A DNA stretch of 52,323 nucleotides from JAXMBN01 sp046349875 (GCA_046349875.1 JAXMBN010000039.1:1-52323); one strand, 5' to 3'; shown: positions 9,028-18,861, counted from the first letter of the stretch. The notes: generated by a model not told the origin, from the letters alone. Program-made: numbers and translations.

Positions 9028-9672
9028 ATGAACGATTCTGCCATCTCAACTCGAGCATTCGAGGACCCTGAGGGTTCGGTGACGGGTTTGTTGCGCGGTG
9101 TTAAACAAGGGGATGCCGAGGCTGCGGGCAAGCTTTACGAGCGGTACTTCCACCAGCTTGCGCAGGTTGCCAAATCTAAGTTTCGCGGAATCGGTCGCAG
9201 TGTAGCCGACGAAGAGGATATCGCATCGACTGTCTTGGAGACATTATGTCGAAACGCAGCCGAGGGAAAATACCCGGATTTGTGCGATCGACAAGGGCTC
9301 TGGTTGATGTTGCTTGCGATCACATCCCACAAGGTTAGCAACGAAAAACGCCATCATTTCCAATTGAAGCGAGGTGGTGGTAAGGTCCGGACGATGACTG
9401 ATTTGATCGCCGATTTCAGTCGATCGATCGAAGACGAATTAGCCGAAGGTCCGAGTCAGGATTCGATGGTCAGTTTTGCAGATTCATTCCAGCATCTGGT
9501 TCAGAAGATCAATGATCCGCTCAATCGTCGCATTGCAGTTCTCAAACTGCAGGGGCTGAGCAATCGCGAAATTGCAAAGCAACTCAATATTCTTCCTCGT
9601 TCAGTGGATCGAAAGGTGCAGCTTATTCGGTCGGTTTGGTCGAGTGCAGTGGAGGATTATTTGAAGGACTAA
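9028..9672 (+). CDS. ECF-like RNA polymerase sigma factor
   Basis: The start is set at the ATG at 9028 (MNDSAIST), since the upstream extension in the frame overlaps the previous gene and is not sigma-like. The 214-residue protein has a region 2 (LLRGVKQGDAEAAGKLYERY, then VADEEDIASTVLETL) and a region 4 helix-turn-helix (RRIAVLKLQGLSNREIAKQL, RSVDRKVQLIRSVW). This is the planctomycete ECF type often encoded beside Ser/Thr kinases, and here the kinase gene starts 246 bases downstream. The pairing suggests phosphorylation-linked control, which is inference. No anti-sigma gene is in view. Confidence 0.87.
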   Translation: MNDSAISTRAFEDPEGSVTGLLRGVKQGDAEAAGKLYERYFHQLAQVAKSKFRGIGRSVADEEDIASTVLETLCRNAAEGKYPDLCDRQGLWLMLLAITSHKVSNEKRHHFQLKRGGGKVRTMTDLIADFSRSIEDELAEGPSQDSMVSFADSFQHLVQKINDPLNRRIAVLKLQGLSNREIAKQLNILPRSVDRKVQLIRSVWSSAVEDYLKD

Positions 9673-9918
9673 CCCTTCCTTTGGATCTCGGAAGCCGGTG
9701 AGATTGGGAGGATTGGGCAGCGAGCCAAAAGTTTGCGAACCGAATTCTGATGGTCACCGTCTATGTGGACATGCGACAGAAATCCGGGGAAAATGGCAGA
9801 AATTTGAGTAGAAAGTTAGGTTGTCAAATACTTCAGGATTAAGGCGGTTTGATTTGCGCTTAGTTTTTGTGACTTTTGATTTCGCTTCTTGTGATGCCGA
9901 TGAAATTCACACCACAAC

Positions 9919-12497
9919 ATGATTGAATCTCGATTCGATACCGAAACCTTTCAAAAGCTGAGCTCGGTGGAGCAGTTCGATGCGATATGCGATGCATTCG
10001 AGCAGGATTACCGCGCTGGTCGCCCTGCCCCATTGGATGAATATGGTCGTTGGTTGCCGGCCGAAGTCCAGGCCAAGCTTTATCGCGAACTCGCAGCGAT
10101 CGAGCGCGACATCGAAAAAGAAAAGGCTACGAAGACGTGGTCTACTTCAGACGTTGTTATCGCGGGCGATACCGAGAAAACCTTAGGCACGCAGCGAACG
10201 CTTCCGTCGAGTCCCGAAAAAGCAATTGCTCAGATTCAGCTTCCCGTTCGATTCGAAAATTTTTTGCTGCTGGAAGTGTTGGGTAAAGGGGCTGCGGGAT
10301 TGGTATTCCGCGCCGAGGAATTGGATCTCGCCAAGTTCTTTGCGGTCAAGCTGCCTCATCGCCATTTCTTGTCGGGCGATGTGGATACTGATTCCTTCTT
10401 CCGCGAAGCTCGCAATGCATCAAAGCTTTCGCATCCATCGATCGTTCAAGTTGTCCGAGTGGGACAATGGCAGGAGACGCCATTCATCGTTTCCGAGTAC
10501 ATCGCGGGCGTGGAACTGAAGCGATGGATGCGGCAACCCGAGAAACCAAAAGATCCGGAGACTCTGGCCAGGATCCTGTATCAGTTGGCGGATGCTCTGC
10601 ACCATGCTCATCAACAGGGCATCATCCATCGCGACGTCAAACCTTCCAACATCATGATTGAAGAGGTGGCGGGAAGTGACACAAACGCAGTGTCCTATCG
10701 TCCACGTTTGCTGGACTTTGGGTTTCGAAATTGTTGGACTCGGCCTGATCAGCACGCAACAAGGCGAAATGTTGGGGACACCGGCCTATATGAGTCCCGA
10801 ACAGGCTCGCGGAGATGCGCGAGCGGCCGATGGACGAACAGATGTGTATAGTTTGGGGGCGGTATTCTATGAGTTGTTAACGGGCGAGATCGTGTTTTCG
10901 GGTCCGGCGGCTCAGCTATTGCTTCGCATTCAAACAGGCGATTACGTACCGGTGCTGGAGCGAAATCCAAGCATACCCAAACAGTTGGCAGCTATTTGCC
11001 AGAAGTGTTTGGAGGTCAAGCCTGAAGATCGCTATGCATCCGCGTTAGAGCTTCGCGATGATCTAGGTGCATGGCTCGAACAACGCCCTGTCAGAGCGCG
11101 ATTGCGTCGTCGACGCAAGCCGCAAGCCGCATCGATGCGATGGAAGATCGCTGCGAGTCTCATGGGGGTGATGGCGCTGGGTTCGGTATTGATGATGGCC
11201 TGGGTGCTGAATGCACCCAAGAAACTTCCTTCCGATCCCAGTGGGATGCTCGCGGTATTGAGCAGTGTGCCGCCGAGCAACCTTTCTGGATTAGATAAGG
11301 AATTTCCGACCAGTAACAAGCCATACATCAAGTCGCTGAAAACCATTCTTGAAGAACGAACGGTCGATCATCCTGCAGGTTTGAAAGCCCTTTGCCTGTT
11401 GGCGAAATTGGCGGCGAATGAGTTGGATCGAACTCAGGCAAAAAGCTGGTTAGACAGCATGCTGAGGCAGATAAGTTCTACCGAGTTGGACAGCTGGCAA
11501 GAGGATTGGTGGCCTCTCGTTCCATGGATGCAGGACGAGTTGGTGGCTCGGATCCCGTTGTATGAGGACACTCCCCGAGGAAAATGTAGCGAGAGACAAT
11601 TGCATTCGCATTTTTGGTTGTGGGTGCCAATCCCAAGCAGCGTAACTGGTTGGATGCGGCTTTGGGAACCAGACCGGAAACGTTGCATCATTGGAAAGCA
11701 TGGTTGCAACAACATTCAAGAAGTGGTCAAGCATCAAATCACCGCAAGCATGGAGGATGTTCCATGGGTCCACTCCGAAGACGAGGGAAGGCGAGAATGA
11801 GACTCGAAAAATGCGCAACGTTATTTGCTTCGTTACGTAATGGGAGACTCAGGCTGGGAAGAAATTCTAAAACAACGTCCTGATCCTCGGCCGCGAACCT
11901 ACTTCTTCCATCGGCTAGCTCACTCAAAGGTTTCTTTGAATCGGTTGAGCGATTTGATGCTGTCGACCGACGATGCGGGAATGCTCTACGGTAGTTTGCT
12001 TTGTCTTGGATTTGCTGCGAACGACCTATCGAACCGACTCGACGATCCTCGCAAGACGTTGAACCGAATTCAAGATCTGTATTTGAACCATGTCGATAGT
12101 GGCGTCCATTCAGCTTGTCTATGGACGTTGATCAATATGAAGGAGGATGAATTCATTGATGCCAGCCAACCGCGTTTGATTGCGGAAGGATTGAAAACGA
12201 GCCTCGAAAAAGGACGTCGATGGCATTCCCGACCATTGGAGATCTTTTTGTGCACGTTGAGGTCAAGGATGAATCGGTTCACCCCAAAACCATGGAAAGT
12301 CGCAATCGCTGCATTTCCCATGTCATTGCGTAGATATTACAAATGAATAATGGGTAGAAGCTACAGTGCATGGGCCTGCAGCGAAGTTCAACGAGTTTGA
12401 TAGTGTCTCGGGGCAATTCTTGATCGATTACGTCATGAAGCTCAACAATGAGTTTCCAAGTGACGCTCAACGAGAGTACAGGAACCTGTGGCCGTAG
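9919..12497 (+). pseudogene. Transmembrane Ser/Thr protein kinase gene, multiple frameshifts
   Basis: The first frame (9919-10851) has a kinase N-lobe with glycine loop LGKGAAGLVF (residues 121-130), Lys 144 (FAVKLP), catalytic HRDVKPSN (237-244) and DFG (266-268). The frame shifts by one base at 10721-10727, continuing as GEMLGTPAYMSPEQ, TDVYSLGAVFYELLTG and a transmembrane helix (IAASLMGVMALGSVLMMAWV) in the frame ending at 11800. Further indels are needed near 11573 (C run), 11613 (T run), 11720, 11795, 11808 (A run), about 12225 and 12340-12350. They reconnect the planctomycete kinase C-terminal repeat (PKQRNWLDAALG, RPDPRPRTYFFHRLAH) and an ending at TAG 12495-12497. Coding sense is kept between lesions. 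It is either recent decay or an error-rich patch of sequence. The last 270 bases are the least certain part. Confidence 0.8.
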
Positions 12498-12935
12498 AGC
12501 CCCGAAGGGAGTCGAAATACTCAATTGATTATTTCAGGAAGGGTTTTCGAATCGGTCTTAAGAGTGAGATTCGACTCTTGGGAGAACGTAACAAGCGGTA
12601 ACGGCCCGGGTTCGGTTCAGCTCGGACAGCGATCCTGCCTGGTTTAAATAGCAAAATAAATTCAGATGGCCCGGGTCATAAAGTAATCCATCCATGGGAT
12701 GCTCCAACTGATCTAGGTGCATTTTGGTGTGTTATCTGAACGGTTTGAAAACCGAGGGGCAATCGTTCGAATCCAGTCGACGATTCATACCGTTTAATAG
12801 AACGGATGTCAGGTGATATCGTCACTGATTTCTGATAAGACCTTGTGGTTGGCGGACGAAGTGAATATAAGTACTTCATATGCCCCTGGTAGAACCGCAT
12901 TTTTCTAGAATTTGTGGAAGAGGGAAGTGACTAAT
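12498..12935. other. 438-base stretch with no gene recognised
   Basis: No credible coding frame was found on either strand. Two small inverted repeats are present: AAGAGT/ACTCTT at 12560-12579 and CGGTTT/AAACCG at 12741-12754. The segment 12741-12780 has an anticodon-arm-like and T-loop-like word (TTCGAATCC) but does not fold into a tRNA. It probably contains the promoter of the small gene at 12936. Confidence 0.4.
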
Positions 12936-13143
12936 ATGAGTGAAGCAGAGCAGCCGGCGGATTTGGGGAGTTGCGAATACGAATGTTATGAATGGCAAAT
13001 GGATTCAACTAATGATGGTTCAATTCCACTTTCACACTGTCCAGAGGAATTGGGTACTTGTAACAAATCAGGCGCGAATTGTCGTTCCTGCGACCGAAAA
13101 TTCTGAGCCGCCGGTGGAGAGTGGTGAGGAGAAGACCGAGTAA
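12936..13143 (+). CDS. Small hypothetical protein, probably one frameshift
   Basis: An ATG at 12936 follows a purine-rich GGAAGAGGGAAG that can serve as a ribosome site. The frame reads MSEAEQPADLG, then NDGSIPLSHCPEELG, and stops at 13106 after an implausible Cys-rich end. The neighbouring frame from about 13062 reads LVTNQARIVVPATENSEPPV, followed by an acidic tail ending at 13143. Joining the two gives a smooth protein of about 69 residues, which suggests one base is missing near 13060-13066, like the indels in the kinase gene just upstream. The strong terminator 46 bases later supports a transcribed unit. No family is recognised. Confidence 0.45.
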
Positions 13144-13189
13144 AACCAAAAAGTAATCCTGAACAAGATTGCTTGCGGTACAATCATAG

Positions 13190-13218
13190 GGTCACGCCTT
13201 TTGGGCGTGGCCTTTTTT
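13190..13218 (+). terminator. Rho-independent terminator
   Basis: GGTCACGCC at 13190-13198 pairs with GGCGTGGCC at 13204-13212 (nine pairs, one G-T wobble), with a five-base loop and a run of six T at 13213-13218. It closes the small gene upstream and lies just before the radical SAM gene. Confidence 0.85.
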
Positions 13219-13254
13219 GTTGGCTCGGTGGATCACGAAGGAAAGCTGGTTTTC

Positions 13255-14835
13255 ATGGTGGATAAGACTCGCACGCTTGAGATCGTGCTGATCAATCCCA
13301 AGTTTGAAGTCAGCTATTGGGGCATGGAGCACGCTCTGCCACTCCTCGGGAAGAAGGCCAACCTTCCGGTGGCGGGCCTTCCCTTGTTAGCGGCCCTGAC
13401 TCCCGAGCAACATCACGTCACTATCGTCGATGAAAATGTGGAAGCGATCGATTTTGATCGCATTGCCAAAGCGGATATCGTTGGCATAACAGGGATGAGT
13501 GTCCAGAAGGAACGCATGCGCGAGATCGTGGACGAGTTCCACCAACGCGGTGCTTTTGTGGTGCTCGGCGGGCCTTGGATCACGGTGAGCGAATCGTATT
13601 TTGGCGAGATCCCTAAAAGCATCTTCGTTGGGGAAGCCGAGGAAACTTGGCCGCAGTTCTTGGCCGACTTTCAGCGCGGTGAGTGGAAGGCTCGCTATGA
13701 AGCCAAGGAGAAGACCGATATGCATCGGGTACCGGCGCCTCGGTACGATCTCATTAAGACGCAAGATTATCTCTTTGGCAGTGTTCAATTCTCTCGTGGT
13801 TGCCCTTTTCAGTGCGAGTTCTGCGACATCATCGTCACCTTCGGGAGAAGGCCTCGCATCAAGACGGCCGAACAGATCCTGATCGAGTTGGAACAACTCT
13901 TACGAGTCAATCTCCGCATTGCGTTTATCGTCGATGATAATTTGATCGGCAACAAACAACAGATCAAAGAGGTCTTGAAGGCAGTTGCGAAGTGGCAAGA
14001 AGAACGTGGATTTCCTCTCACCTTCTTTACGGAAGCCTCATTGGACCTAGCCGATGATCCGGAACTGATGCAGTTGATGGTGGACTGCAATATTCAAACG
14101 GTATTCGTTGGCATTGAAAGCCCCAACGAGGCATCGTTGCGCGAAACCAAAAAGATCCAAAACGTTCGAAGTACCGGTACGCTTCTTGAAAAGATCCATC
14201 GGATTCAACACGCTGGGTTGGATGTTTGGTGTGGGATGATCGTCGGCTTTGATAATGACGACGCTTCGATCTTTGAAATGCAATTAGAGTTTCTCCGCGA
14301 GTCGCGAATCCTACATGCTATGTTGGGCATGCTCCACGCCATTCCCAAGACGCCATTGCACGAGCGATTGCGTCAAGAAGGAAGGCTCGACGAAGACGAT
14401 GCAAGCCACTACGGAACGAATGTCATTCCTAAGCAGATGACGCGTGATGAGCTGCGGGATGGGTATCTCCACGTGATGAAGCGATTGTATGATCCCGATA
14501 CCTACTTTGACCGTCTTGAATCACTATTTTTGGATGAGCGATTTGCGTTTGGTAGGACGCGTACCGAATACTTGCGACGCCATCCTTGGAAGCGATGGAA
14601 GGCTCATCTAACCCATGCCTGCATGGCGGGTGGACTATGGCTTCGCATGATGTGGAAGATCGAAGAGTCGTCGTTGCGACGCTTCTATCGGAAACGCCTA
14701 TTTCGACTGTTGCGAAGGCATCGCAATCCCGAAGTGTGGTTTGTATTGGTCGTGAAGTGCGCTATGCACTACCATCACTATCGGTTGGCTGAAAGCATGC
14801 AGCCAGGACGATCCAAGGTCGTGAACTCATTCTGA
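13255..14835 (+). CDS. B12-binding-type radical SAM protein with DUF4070-like C-terminus
   Basis: The ATG at 13255 is preferred over a TTG at 13201, which lies inside the terminator stem. The N-terminal 130 residues have a cobalamin-binding-like Rossmann layout (EIVLINPKFE, ADIVGITGMSVQ, VVLGGPWIT). The radical SAM cluster motif is RGCPFQCEFC near residue 180, with Cys spacing CxxxCxxC. Later blocks (FIVDDNLIG, FVGIESPNEASLRETKK, GMIVGFDNDD) are typical of the class. The C-terminal third, beginning KTPLHERLRQEGRL, resembles DUF4070, found in hopanoid methylases HpnP/HpnR and many uncharacterised homologues. The substrate is not known. It ends 97 bases from the convergent thiS gene. Confidence 0.88.
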   Translation: MVDKTRTLEIVLINPKFEVSYWGMEHALPLLGKKANLPVAGLPLLAALTPEQHHVTIVDENVEAIDFDRIAKADIVGITGMSVQKERMREIVDEFHQRGAFVVLGGPWITVSESYFGEIPKSIFVGEAEETWPQFLADFQRGEWKARYEAKEKTDMHRVPAPRYDLIKTQDYLFGSVQFSRGCPFQCEFCDIIVTFGRRPRIKTAEQILIELEQLLRVNLRIAFIVDDNLIGNKQQIKEVLKAVAKWQEERGFPLTFFTEASLDLADDPELMQLMVDCNIQTVFVGIESPNEASLRETKKIQNVRSTGTLLEKIHRIQHAGLDVWCGMIVGFDNDDASIFEMQLEFLRESRILHAMLGMLHAIPKTPLHERLRQEGRLDEDDASHYGTNVIPKQMTRDELRDGYLHVMKRLYDPDTYFDRLESLFLDERFAFGRTRTEYLRRHPWKRWKAHLTHACMAGGLWLRMMWKIEESSLRRFYRKRLFRLLRRHRNPEVWFVLVVKCAMHYHHYRLAESMQPGRSKVVNSF

Positions 14836-14861
14836 GAAACGTCGGCGAATCGCTCGATGCA

Positions 14862-14901
14862 AAGTGCAATCCCATTGAGTTTGCAATTGGGGATTGCACT
14901 T
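14862..14901. terminator. Perfect 12-bp inverted repeat between convergent genes
   Basis: AAGTGCAATCCC at 14862-14873 and GGGATTGCACTT at 14890-14901 form a 12-bp stem with a 16-base loop. It lies between the ends of the radical SAM gene and thiS. No T run follows on either strand, so it is a bidirectional stem-loop terminator candidate or an mRNA 3'-end stabiliser. Confidence 0.6.
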
Positions 14902-14932
14902 GAATGAATCGTGCACCACTTGCGTGCAACGA

Positions 14933-15136
14933 TCAACCGCCGCCGACGAGGGTGACCACTTCTAAGGTATCGCCCTCTTGTAACGATGTCGTTGCGTATT
15001 GGTCTTTGGGGACGATATCACCATTTCGCTCTACGGCGCAATACTGACTCTTCACTCCCAATTGCTGAAGCAACTCGAGCAAGGGTAGGTTGGAAGCGAC
15101 CGATTGCGTTTGACCATTGAGTTGAATGGTGATCAT
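14933..15136 (-). CDS. thiS: Sulfur carrier protein ThiS
   Basis: The 67-residue protein starts at the ATG at 15136 (MITIQLNGQ). It has the ubiquitin-like ThiS pattern: NLPLLELLQQLG, YCAVERNGDIVPKDQY, LQEGDTLEVVTLVGGG. The C-terminal Gly-Gly (here Gly-Gly-Gly) is the site that is thiocarboxylated and delivers sulfur for the thiazole ring of thiamine. Its partners ThiG, ThiF and ThiH are not in the window. It lies 23 bases after the isomerase-like gene on the same strand, so the two may share a transcript. Confidence 0.88.
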   Translation of the reverse strand: MITIQLNGQTQSVASNLPLLELLQQLGVKSQYCAVERNGDIVPKDQYATTSLQEGDTLEVVTLVGGG

Positions 15137-15159
15137 CGAATGTAACCTAGGAGCCAATA

Positions 15160-16155
15160 CTATTCTTCGAAGGCGGCGTCGAACGCGCGGGCACTGGGGG
15201 CAAAGTCCATCTTGCGAACGAATTGAGCTGCTTCGCGAGCCCCGAATTCGCGATCCATTCCGCTATCTTCCCATTCCACGCTGAGTGGGCCTTGATACTT
15301 CACATCATTCAAGGCTCGTACGATCTCTTCAAAATTCACGCCACCACGGCCTGGGCTTCGGAAGTCCCAACCGCGACGCGGATCACCGAAGTTCAGATGG
15401 CTTCCCAGGATCCCGGGCTTGCCAGTCAATCGTGTCGCAGCATCCTTCACGTGAACGTGATAGATTCGATCTGGGAAGGCGCGAATGAACTCGGCCGGAT
15501 CCACCCCTTGCCAAATCAAGTGGCTTGGGTCGAAATTGAAACCGAACTCTTCGCGATGCCCCAAGGCCTCCAAGGCCATTTGGGCCGAGTAGATGTCGAA
15601 GGCGATTTCCGTTGGGTGAACTTCCAATGCAAACTTGACGCCACACTCGGCGAAGACATCCAAGATCGGATGAAAGCGTTCGGCCAAGAGCTTAAAGCCG
15701 TCATCGATCATCTTTTGAGGAACGGGTGGGAACGAATAGAGCAAGTGCCAAATGCTCGATCCCGTAAAGCCGTTGACGACCTTCACACCAAATTTCTTGG
15801 CTGCGCGAGCTGTATTCTTGAGCTCTTCAATGGCGCGTTGATTGACTTCCGCTGGATTCCCATTGCCCCATACATAGGGCGGAACAATGACCTTGTACCG
15901 CTCGTCGATGATGTCCAACACGGCTTGGCCGACGAGGTGAGCACTGATGGCATGGCACTGAAGGCCATGGCGTTCGAGGAGTTCGCGCTTGGCCGTGCAG
16001 TAGCCATCATCGCTCAGCGCCTTGTCGACTTCGAAGTGATCACCCCAGCAAGCAAGCTCGATTCCGTCGTAGCCAAACTCCTTGGTCATGCGAGCCATTT
16101 GTTCGAGCTTCAAGTCAGCCCATTGGCCAGTGAAAAGGGTCACGGGTCGTGCCAT
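15160..16155 (-). CDS. Sugar phosphate isomerase/epimerase family protein (xylose isomerase-like TIM barrel)
   Basis: The 331-residue product fits the AP endonuclease 2/xylose isomerase-like TIM-barrel family. Probable metal ligands are visible: Glu 178 (FALEVH), Asp 209 and His 212 (FDPSHL), His 235 (YHVHVKD) and Glu 294 (LSVEWED). The N-terminus GYDGIELACWGDHF is the usual first strand-loop of the family. No signal peptide is present, so it is cytoplasmic. Planctomycetes carry many paralogues acting on varied sugars or inositols, and the substrate cannot be deduced. It is upstream of thiS on the same strand. Confidence 0.88.
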   Translation of the reverse strand: MARPVTLFTGQWADLKLEQMARMTKEFGYDGIELACWGDHFEVDKALSDDGYCTAKRELLERHGLQCHAISAHLVGQAVLDIIDERYKVIVPPYVWGNGNPAEVNQRAIEELKNTARAAKKFGVKVVNGFTGSSIWHLLYSFPPVPQKMIDDGFKLLAERFHPILDVFAECGVKFALEVHPTEIAFDIYSAQMALEALGHREEFGFNFDPSHLIWQGVDPAEFIRAFPDRIYHVHVKDAATRLTGKPGILGSHLNFGDPRRGWDFRSPGRGGVNFEEIVRALNDVKYQGPLSVEWEDSGMDREFGAREAAQFVRKMDFAPSARAFDAAFEE

Positions 16156-16200
16156 TGAGAGGTTCCTTCTGAAAACAAAGACGGTGAGTCAAAACAAGAG

Positions 16201-16277
16201 CACCGATTCTCGTCGGTGAGGATCCCCACAGCCATGGATGACCAAGAGATCCCAACGAAGAATCAGCTCTCGTTGGG
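16201..16277 (-). terminator. Stem-loops downstream of flgE
   Basis: Two inverted repeats lie between the flgE stop and the isomerase gene: CCCAACGA (16251-16258) with TCGTTGGG (16270-16277), and CACCGA (16201-16206) with TCGGTG (16213-16218). Neither has a T run, so termination function is only likely. The 254-base gap also holds the promoter of the isomerase gene. Confidence 0.45.
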
Positions 16278-16409
16278 GAGAAAACCAAAGCCTTTCAGGA
16301 TATCACCGGAAGGGAAGCATGCCAACGACCGGTCCCTTGAAGAGCCCGAAACCGGCGCGAAGTCATTCGAGAAAGGCTGGTAAAGAAACGTCTACCCGAT
16401 CCTGCCATC

Positions 16410-18861
16410 CTATCGACGGAGGTTCAAGAGTTCGTCAAAAAGCTGTTGCGTGGTGGTGATCACCCGCGTGTTGGAACGATACTGCGTACTCGCCAAAACG
16501 AGGTTGACCAAGTCACCCCCGATATCGGAGTTGGAAAGCTCCAAGGCGCCGGCGGCAATCGAGCCGATTCCATTTTCGCCGGGTTGACCTTCGATCGGCA
16601 AACCGGTGTTGATACCTTGTGCATAAAGGTTCTGCCCTCGCTGCTCCAAACCTTGGGGGTTGGAGAATCGAGCCAAACGAATTTGACCAAGGTCTCGCGA
16701 GATACCGTTGCTAAACACACCTCGGATCGAACCATCTTCACCGATGATGTAGCTGGTGAGCTTACCTGGAGGAGAACCATCTTGACGCGATGCTGCCAAA
16801 CTGGCCTTGTCACTTGCCAACCCCGATAGGTTCTCGAAATTGAGATCGAACTCGAGGGGCGACGTGCTCGGCATCCCTACGCGATCGATCGCCACAGTAG
16901 AGCTTGTCGACGAGATGAAGTTTCCATTGCCATCGAACGAGATCAACCCTGTTCCGACTGCGATCCCGTTGCCGGACCGAGGCGAATTGTCGGCCGAATC
17001 CGCATACCAGCGGTAGGTGGTCTTCGTATCGTCGCGCGACTCCATCACGGCGGTTACGCGAACTCGGATGGGAATACCCAACGAATCATAAGCTACGAAG
17101 TCCGCAACAGCGCTCGTACCGACGGCTTGTTGAACCGAACCAAATCCCATGTTGGGAGTGGTCACATCGCCATCCGCATCGGTGATTCGGAAGCTGGTCA
17201 AATCGATGTCGATCGCATTGTCTTCACCATTGTTGGCGACAAATCGCAATCGACCATTGATAATGTAAGCACCTGGGGAAAGTGTTCCTGTTTCACCTTG
17301 GATCACGTTGACCGAAGTTGGAATTGGATTCTGAGAATCTCCCGAGTCGGTATTGATGCCGAGTGCATCTTGGATGAAGTCGGTTAGATCCTGTACCGTC
17401 GAAGTCGATGTGATGGTGAAGGTTTGTTCTTCGAGAGCCCGACCACCCTTTCTTCCTCGGAAAGCCAAAGTGCCTTCCACAAACGGTTGCGAGTAGTCAA
17501 AACCATCGCGACGGACGAGGTTGGTGAGCAACGTATTGCTCGAGATCACAGGACCATCGAGGTCGACGGTCTTGTTGCCAACAACGTTCAGATCCTTGAT
17601 CTGAGCATCGGTTTTCGAATCCGTATAGGTCGTACCTGGAGGTACCGTATCTACCAAATAGAATGTATTGGGATCATTGGAAAGATTGCGATAGATGCGG
17701 ATGCTATCGTAGGCTGGGAAGCCACCGCCGGATGGAGGCGTAGGTGGAGTTGGAAATCCACTCAAGTGAATGCGTCCATTGACGATATTCTGTGGTCCAA
17801 GCAATGGCGAAGGTCTCGACTCGGGTTCACCTGCTTTGTAGTAGGTGATCATGTACGAATAGTTGCCATTGAGCTCTGTCGTATTGAGAGCGGTGGAAGA
17901 TAGAGCTACCGAGTTATCGTCGGTAAATGTTCCGCCAGGCGTGGCCGTTCCCAACAAGAAGAAGTTGCTACCGCCGTTTGCTGTCCGGTAGACTCGCATT
18001 TGACTGTACTGCGTTCCACCTGTTGGTAAGTTGTTCAAGGTGATCGAGTTGTCAGCAGTGGTATTCCCAGCGGGGACTGTCACACTGATTGGCGAGCTTG
18101 CTGGACTTTCCTTTCCATTGCTGTCGACGGGAACGAGGCGATACTGAAAGACACTACCTTCTGCATGCGATCCTGAGCCTTCGGTATGTGAGGTCGTTAC
18201 TGCCGACACATTCGGTGTATTGGCACCGGCAACGGCCATTCCGGTTCCGGATGGCCGAGGAATCGCGGCGTCACCGAGAACCACGCTTTGGATCACTTCG
18301 GCCGTTGTCCCCACGTCACCGCTGGCGGTGAGTGTACCTTCCATCGACTTCTTCGGTAGCCTTAGCAACTGCTTCCGATCCCAATGGAATCGTCAAGGAC
18401 TTGACTTCTGTCGTTTGAATGTTGAACTTGTCATCGATACCATACCCAAGCAATCGATTGCCCGTTGTGGTAACGAGTTCATTGGCCGAATTGAGTTTGA
18501 AGATACCATTGCGGGTATAGAGTCGTTCGCCTTGCGATCCTTCCACCATGAAGAATCCATCCCCCTGAATCGCCAAGTCAGAAGGGCTCGAGCTGATCTC
18601 GACAGTACCTTGTTTAAAGTTCGGAGTGATCCCCGCAACTTGAACCCCCAAGCCAGTTTGGCGAGGGTTCGTACCACCGTTATCAGAAGTGGGGGCTGCA
18701 CCCAACGATAAGGTTTGCAAGAACTGCGTCGCAAAGACGACCTCAGACGATTTAAATCCGACCGTCTGCGAGTTCGCGAGGTTGTTACCGAGAACGTCGA
18801 TCTGAGTTTCGGCAGCGTTGAGTCCGGTGAGTGCAGTACTAAGAGACGATGCAAGGCCCAT
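16410..18861 (-). CDS. flgE: Flagellar hook protein FlgE, long form, one-base frameshift
   Basis: The N-terminus (MGLASSLSTALTGLNAAE, then VLGNNLANSQTVGFKSSEVVF and LAIQGDGFFMV) is the flagellar rod/hook signature. The C-terminus (NLYAQGINTGLP, GALELSNSDIGGDLVNLV, then TRVITTTQQLFDELLNLRR) matches hook proteins. The first frame (18861 to 18316) and the second (18368 to 16410) overlap. A one-base shift at about 18336-18346 joins EVDG to TLTASGDVGTT, giving about 816 residues, roughly double a typical FlgE. The extra length includes two repeated fibronectin-like units with VYR and IYR strands between about 17630 and 18200. FlgE subunits polymerise outside the cell into the hook. It lies 77 bases after flgD. 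Confidence 0.9.

Noticed and set aside
12731..12790. tRNA-Ser-like 3' half (TTGAAAACCG followed by TTCGAATCC)
   Set aside because: The T-arm bases do not pair (two mismatches in five), there is no D-arm GG motif upstream, no acceptor stem, and the anticodon-like loop is too short. It may be chance or a decayed fragment.
13201..13254. TTG start at 13201 for the radical SAM gene
   Set aside because: The codon sits in the loop of a strong terminator and the extra 18 residues have no family likeness; ATG at 13255 fits better.
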